Virus record (IMG/VR): IMGVR_UViG_3300030118_006784
Location: 1 to 28,645 of that record
DNA length: 28,645 nt
Reading direction: 5' to 3' (one strand)
Source of the DNA: a virus
Positions 25,472 through 28,645 of the stretch are shown here, in pieces. Both the position numbers and the translations under genes were made by a program. Each line of letters starts with the position of its first letter. Position 1 is the first letter of the stretch. Below the pieces are notes generated by a model that worked only from the letters and a program-made list of their open reading frames with translations, had not been told where the DNA came from and made no database searches.

Positions 25472-27607
25472 TTAATAACCTGAAGATGAAGATGATGAAC
25501 TTGATGATGAACTGGAACTGGATGTTGTAGTAGAACCAGTAAATGTTCCAGATGAATATGTAGTTGAGGTTGTGGTGCCATCCATTCCAGATATCACTGT
25601 AACAGTGCCTGATGTAACAGTTGGAGTTGGAGTGCTAGTTTGTGATGTTGTTACAGTGGATGAAGATGCTAAGATCTCTTGACCTCTGACAAGTTTTCCA
25701 TTTGAATATGAAGAAGAAACAATGTAATTACTTCCAGATATATCATCACCAGATGCAATTTCATCTGATACAGCATTAATGGTAACATTCAGTGGATCAA
25801 GTTGAAGATATAAATCTTGCTTACCAATTACATCATTTGAGTAAGGGGTAGCAGATATTTCAATCAGTGCCTCACCTCTATTTACTACAGTAGAAATGAT
25901 GTTAATTGGTGACAACATTATTTCACCCTTAACATAATCTACTGATCCAACATCTTGTTTTAATATTACATATTCAGTTTCAGAATTTAACTTGAATAAG
26001 AACATTGTACCCTTTTTCAATGTTTGATCTGGTGAATCACCCAGATAAACTGTATCAGAAATACCTGCTACTTTAAAACCAGATGATTTAATATTAAAAC
26101 CAATCTCACCACCATGTGTGCCATGACCATGATTTTTTATATGAAATCTGTTTCCAAAACAAATTTCATATTCAGCAAATGAATTCAAGACAACTTGCAT
26201 ATCTCTACGCATATTCACTGTTGTAATATTAGAAGTTATAGAGGTATGACTGTTATCTAAAACATTTTGAAATTTGCTATATTTAAATCTTGCACCAAAC
26301 TTATTGAGTTCTGAAGAATTTGCATATGCATTCACATTATTTCTACAAACACCAATCACTGTTGTTGGACTGGGTGCTTTATTTTCATTATAATAAACAA
26401 AAGAATTAGTTTCAACATAAAGGTACTTCAAATCAACAATCTCTGGAATAATGCCTGCAACAGAGTACTTTTTAAGTTGTCTTGATATATCTTGTTTTAT
26501 GGTGGTAGAGAGAAAGACACCATTGATTGGTTTGACAGCAATCAATACATTTCCAAACTTAGGTGGTGTCAGTTCCTCACCACCAAAAGCAGAAACAGAC
26601 TCTGCTTCAGGATAAATTTTAGGAATCAGTGCTTCATAATCAACTGCAGTAACAGCACGATTTTGTGAAGCATATATTTGAGGAGCAAATTTTTTAATAG
26701 ATTCTACACTTTCAATTTCTGCCCCACCAAAACTTGATTGATCAGTAAACAAACTTGTTATATTATTTGTAATTGAAGCACCATTGTTATCAACTAATTG
26801 ACCAGCATATGATAGTCTTGAAATATTATTACCTGATGAACCATTAGATACAATGTAACCTGCTTGAATTACATTTGGTTCTTGAACAGGCAGTCCAAAT
26901 ATACCATCACCAAATGTAATTTCATATCTCTCATTATCTACCTCTTGTAAGTAAAATATAGGTGAGTCTGATTTAATGTCAAATAATCCTTTTTGTTGAT
27001 TATATTTTCTTATTATTGATGAACTTGCAGAGTCCTTAACATTTACTCTAATCAAATTAGTATCAATACCAGAATTATTCAAGATGTATCTTTGATCAGG
27101 AGTTCTAGAGTTCACAGTGAACTCTTGCATGATATAAACACCTTCATAAATTGTAATGGAGTCAAATGTTGCTAAACCATTATCATCAACACCAACTGTT
27201 ATATCCTCTGGTATAGAAAATGTAAAACTTGATCCACCAAAGGTTGAAGATGTGGTAGCAACAATACCTTTCTTTAAGGTAACAGAAACAGTTGTTGTGC
27301 CACTTACATCAACTGCAAATGAAACTATTGCTCTTGCTGATCTTCTTGGTCTTGGTACATAACCAATGTTCTTTGCAAGTGATACAACATTTTCTCTTAA
27401 TGTAGCACTATCAATGAAGACCTCATTGGTCACCATGTTTGCATTATAAGAATTAATATATGTATTGTATGCTAACAGATCAATAATAGTTGAAAGGTTA
27501 GAACCTTCAAAATCATAATCAGTGAAGTCTGAATTCGCACGAAGGTAATCCCTTAAGGATGTTTTGATTTGATTAAAATCTAGATTGCTGAAATTTACTA
27601 AAGGCAT
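25472..27607 (-). CDS. 6: gp6, baseplate wedge subunit
   Basis: gp6 forms the ring that holds the six wedges together around the hub and changes shape on contraction. The N-terminus is family-typical: NFSNLDFNQIKTSLRDYLRA, then DYDFEGSNLSTIIDLLAYNT (about residues 30-49), then NMVTNEVFIDSATLRENVVS (about 57-76) and IGYVPRPRRSARA. The central VDYEALIPKIYPEAESVSAF (about 323-342) is the segment typical of baseplate J/gp6-like proteins. At 711 aa it is a little longer than T4 gp6 (660 aa), mainly because of a Thr/Ser-rich tail from about residue 645 that ends in 14 serines and GY. The ATG directly follows the gp25 TAA, with AGG 4 nt before it, so the two are translated together. It belongs to the gp25-gp6-gp7 unit. 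Confidence 0.95.
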   Translation of the reverse strand: MPLVNFSNLDFNQIKTSLRDYLRANSDFTDYDFEGSNLSTIIDLLAYNTYINSYNANMVTNEVFIDSATLRENVVSLAKNIGYVPRPRRSARAIVSFAVDVSGTTTVSVTLKKGIVATTSSTFGGSSFTFSIPEDITVGVDDNGLATFDSITIYEGVYIMQEFTVNSRTPDQRYILNNSGIDTNLIRVNVKDSASSSIIRKYNQQKGLFDIKSDSPIFYLQEVDNERYEITFGDGIFGLPVQEPNVIQAGYIVSNGSSGNNISRLSYAGQLVDNNGASITNNITSLFTDQSSFGGAEIESVESIKKFAPQIYASQNRAVTAVDYEALIPKIYPEAESVSAFGGEELTPPKFGNVLIAVKPINGVFLSTTIKQDISRQLKKYSVAGIIPEIVDLKYLYVETNSFVYYNENKAPSPTTVIGVCRNNVNAYANSSELNKFGARFKYSKFQNVLDNSHTSITSNITTVNMRRDMQVVLNSFAEYEICFGNRFHIKNHGHGTHGGEIGFNIKSSGFKVAGISDTVYLGDSPDQTLKKGTMFLFKLNSETEYVILKQDVGSVDYVKGEIMLSPINIISTVVNRGEALIEISATPYSNDVIGKQDLYLQLDPLNVTINAVSDEIASGDDISGSNYIVSSSYSNGKLVRGQEILASSSTVTTSQTSTPTPTVTSGTVTVISGMDGTTTSTTYSSGTFTGSTTTSSSSSSSSSSSSSSGY
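25481..25522 (-). repeat. Serine-codon run at the gp6 C-terminus
   Basis: Fourteen consecutive serine codons (TCC, AGT, TCA and TCT mixed) on the minus strand appear in the plus strand as tga/aga/act/gga triplets. The codons are mixed rather than a single repeated triplet, so the serine run seems kept at protein level and is not just a simple slippage product, although its TCA/TCT half is prone to slippage. Confidence 0.85.
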
Positions 27608-28009
27608 TTACCTAGTGAGCTCTAATGCAAAGTTGATTTGTTGGGATGATGCTTCAATCCCAATTACTTCATAATTTATTTTTACATCAAAAGCATTATT
27701 AGGAATGTTCGCTTCTACATCAACACGATTTAATTGAACTCTAGGTTCATACTTAATAATAGTATCTTCAATTTGTGATTGTATTGATGCTGCTGTTATC
27801 TGATCTAATTGATCAAATAATGATTCATAAACTTGAGAACCTAAAGTAGGTTGAAATGGTTTATCACCTGGTTCTGTAAGTATTAAATTACGAATAGATC
27901 TTGATATTGCATTTTCATTTTTTAACGCAATGAGATCACTGTTCAAAGGATTTGTTTGAAACGTCGCACTTATATCTTTAAATGGTTTGCTTACCCTTTG
28001 AACAGGCAT
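27608..28009 (-). CDS. 25: gp25, baseplate wedge subunit (GPW/gp25 family)
   Basis: gp25 is the small, widely conserved wedge component that, with gp6, nucleates the sheath; relatives occur in contractile injection systems. The 133 aa match the usual length (T4 gp25 132 aa). Visible signatures are AISRSIRNLILTEPGDKPFQ (about residues 33-52, the family's T-x-x-G-(E/D)-(R/K)-P-F), PTLGSQVYESLFDQ, and IKYEPRVQLNRVDVEANI (about 88-105). The gene is immediately followed by gp6 (TAA then ATG with no gap). It starts 24 nt after a late box without an evident Shine-Dalgarno site. In T4 this gene is not adjacent to gene 6, so the neighbourhood is of the marine type. Confidence 0.92.
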   Translation of the reverse strand: MPVQRVSKPFKDISATFQTNPLNSDLIALKNENAISRSIRNLILTEPGDKPFQPTLGSQVYESLFDQLDQITAASIQSQIEDTIIKYEPRVQLNRVDVEANIPNNAFDVKINYEVIGIEASSQQINFALELTR

Positions 28010-28033
28010 GATCTAGACACTATGATATGTCTT

Positions 28034-28041
28034 TATTTATA
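28034..28041 (-). promoter_or_regulatory. Late promoter box TATAAATA upstream of gp25
   Basis: An exact TATAAATA lies on the minus strand in the 48-nt gap before gp25, 24 nt from the ATG. It is embedded in CCCCTATAAATAAA (28032-28045), which recurs unchanged before gp8. A 5-bp stem with an 8-nt loop (28015-28019 with 28028-28032) follows it and might form in the leader. Confidence 0.8.
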
Positions 28042-28057
28042 GGGGTTATTTAGAAAT

Positions 28058-28645
28058 TTAAAGAGGATCTACAAGATCATTGATTTCCTTCTTTTTATCC
28101 TGAGTAGTTTTCCAGAAATATGAGTCCTCATCACCAAGTCCCATTCTGTCATGACCATTCTCCACCTGGTAATATTCAGTTGATACCTTAAAGTCAGGCA
28201 TCTTTGGATTCTCTGGTGTCAGACTGTTATCATAGATACGAGTTCTGTTATTAGGATAGAGACAATACTGACCATTGTTCAATTCAATCAGGTTATGTGA
28301 CTTGTGCTCAGATGGTATCTCAGAGGTGCTGTAATCAACAGTATCAATGTCCTGGTGGTAATTGTCTATAGTACACACATAGGTGCCTTTCTGGACTCCA
28401 TGGTCCCTTGTGAGCACCTCATAGTCCATTGATCCAATGAACTGCTTCTGAACTGCTACAACCCCATAGTCCATACAATTCCAGAACTGTAGATTATACA
28501 GACTCATATCTGGGTCAGGTGTCTTTGGTTCTGATACAAATGCACTGATAGGAAGTTTATCATACATTGCAGCATATTCTGGTAGATAGGTTTCAAAATA
28601 AAATGCCCTACCAGGAATACTCTTTGCTGATACCCACCAACCTTT
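28058..28645 (-). CDS. Conserved marine T4-like phage protein of unknown function (5' end cut)
   Basis: The frame stays open to the right edge. Upstream of the first internal Met (28567) the visible codons read KGWWVSAKSIPGRAFYFETY, then LPEYAA, which continue naturally into MYDKLPISAFV. The real start is therefore outside the window and the 169-aa ORF beginning at 28567 is not the whole protein; 195 residues are visible. The protein is rich in Asp, Tyr and Trp, with no membrane segment and no repeats. It resembles conserved hypothetical proteins encoded beside baseplate genes in marine T4-like phages, but I cannot name a function. Its end lies 48 nt before gp25, separated by a late promoter, so it belongs to a different transcription unit. 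Confidence 0.8.
   Translation of the reverse strand, partial: KGWWVSAKSIPGRAFYFETYLPEYAAMYDKLPISAFVSEPKTPDPDMSLYNLQFWNCMDYGVVAVQKQFIGSMDYEVLTRDHGVQKGTYVCTIDNYHQDIDTVDYSTSEIPSEHKSHNLIELNNGQYCLYPNNRTRIYDNSLTPENPKMPDFKVSTEYYQVENGHDRMGLGDEDSYFWKTTQDKKKEINDLVDPL

Noticed and set aside
28015-28032. Hairpin (5-bp stem, 8-nt loop) after the gp25 promoter, as a terminator or regulatory RNA
   Set aside because: The stem is short and AT-containing and could easily arise by chance; I mention it only within the promoter entry.

Overview
This window is a late structural cassette of a T4-like (Straboviridae/Kyanoviridae-type) marine myovirus. Every gene I can support lies on the minus strand, packed end to end, so transcription runs from high to low coordinates. 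The order is: an unidentified conserved protein (cut by the right edge), gp25, gp6, a giant gp7-type protein (3994 aa), gp8, a giant DUF4815-type protein (2521 aa), a 73-aa coiled-coil protein, a 127-aa beta-rich protein, gp13, gp14, gp15, gp16, and what is probably the start codon of gp17 at bases 1-3. This is the T4 order 6-7-8-(9-12, wac)-13-14-15-16-17, with 25 placed before 6. The DUF4815 giant replaces genes 9-12, and two small genes fill the slot that wac (fibritin) has in T4. The DNA is clearly AT-rich, and the arrangement is typical of phages of marine picocyanobacteria (Prochlorococcus/Synechococcus) or of the related pelagiphages. I cannot tell these two apart from this window because no host-like metabolic gene is present.

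Functionally the genes make the baseplate wedge (gp25, gp6, gp7, gp8), a probable peripheral baseplate or fibre component (DUF4815 protein), the head neck (gp13, gp14), the tail-top completion protein (gp15) and the small terminase that begins DNA packaging (gp16). There is no gene-free stretch longer than about 50 bases, and I see no tRNA, mobile element or CRISPR array.

Regulation can be read directly. All five gaps longer than 20 nt carry a minus-strand NATAAATA box, the late promoter consensus known from T4 (TATAAATA) and reported for cyanophages. Gaps of 6 nt or less and overlapping junctions carry none. This predicts five late units: gp25-gp6-gp7; gp8-DUF4815-73aa-127aa; gp13-gp14; gp15-gp16; gp17 onward. 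Two of the promoters share an identical 14-nt core.

The most unusual feature is modular growth of the tail proteins. Four kinds of small, probably beta-rich module recur in different proteins: GSGY repeats; an 'IGdE...RG..GT...H' module; a 'G..SGA.A.V' module; and an 'HG...D.V.Y' module. gp14, gp15, gp8 and gp7 are all much longer than their T4 counterparts because of such material. gp7 also holds a YHYH-like domain that has lost its naming histidines, and three tandem copies of an approximately 85-residue repeat.
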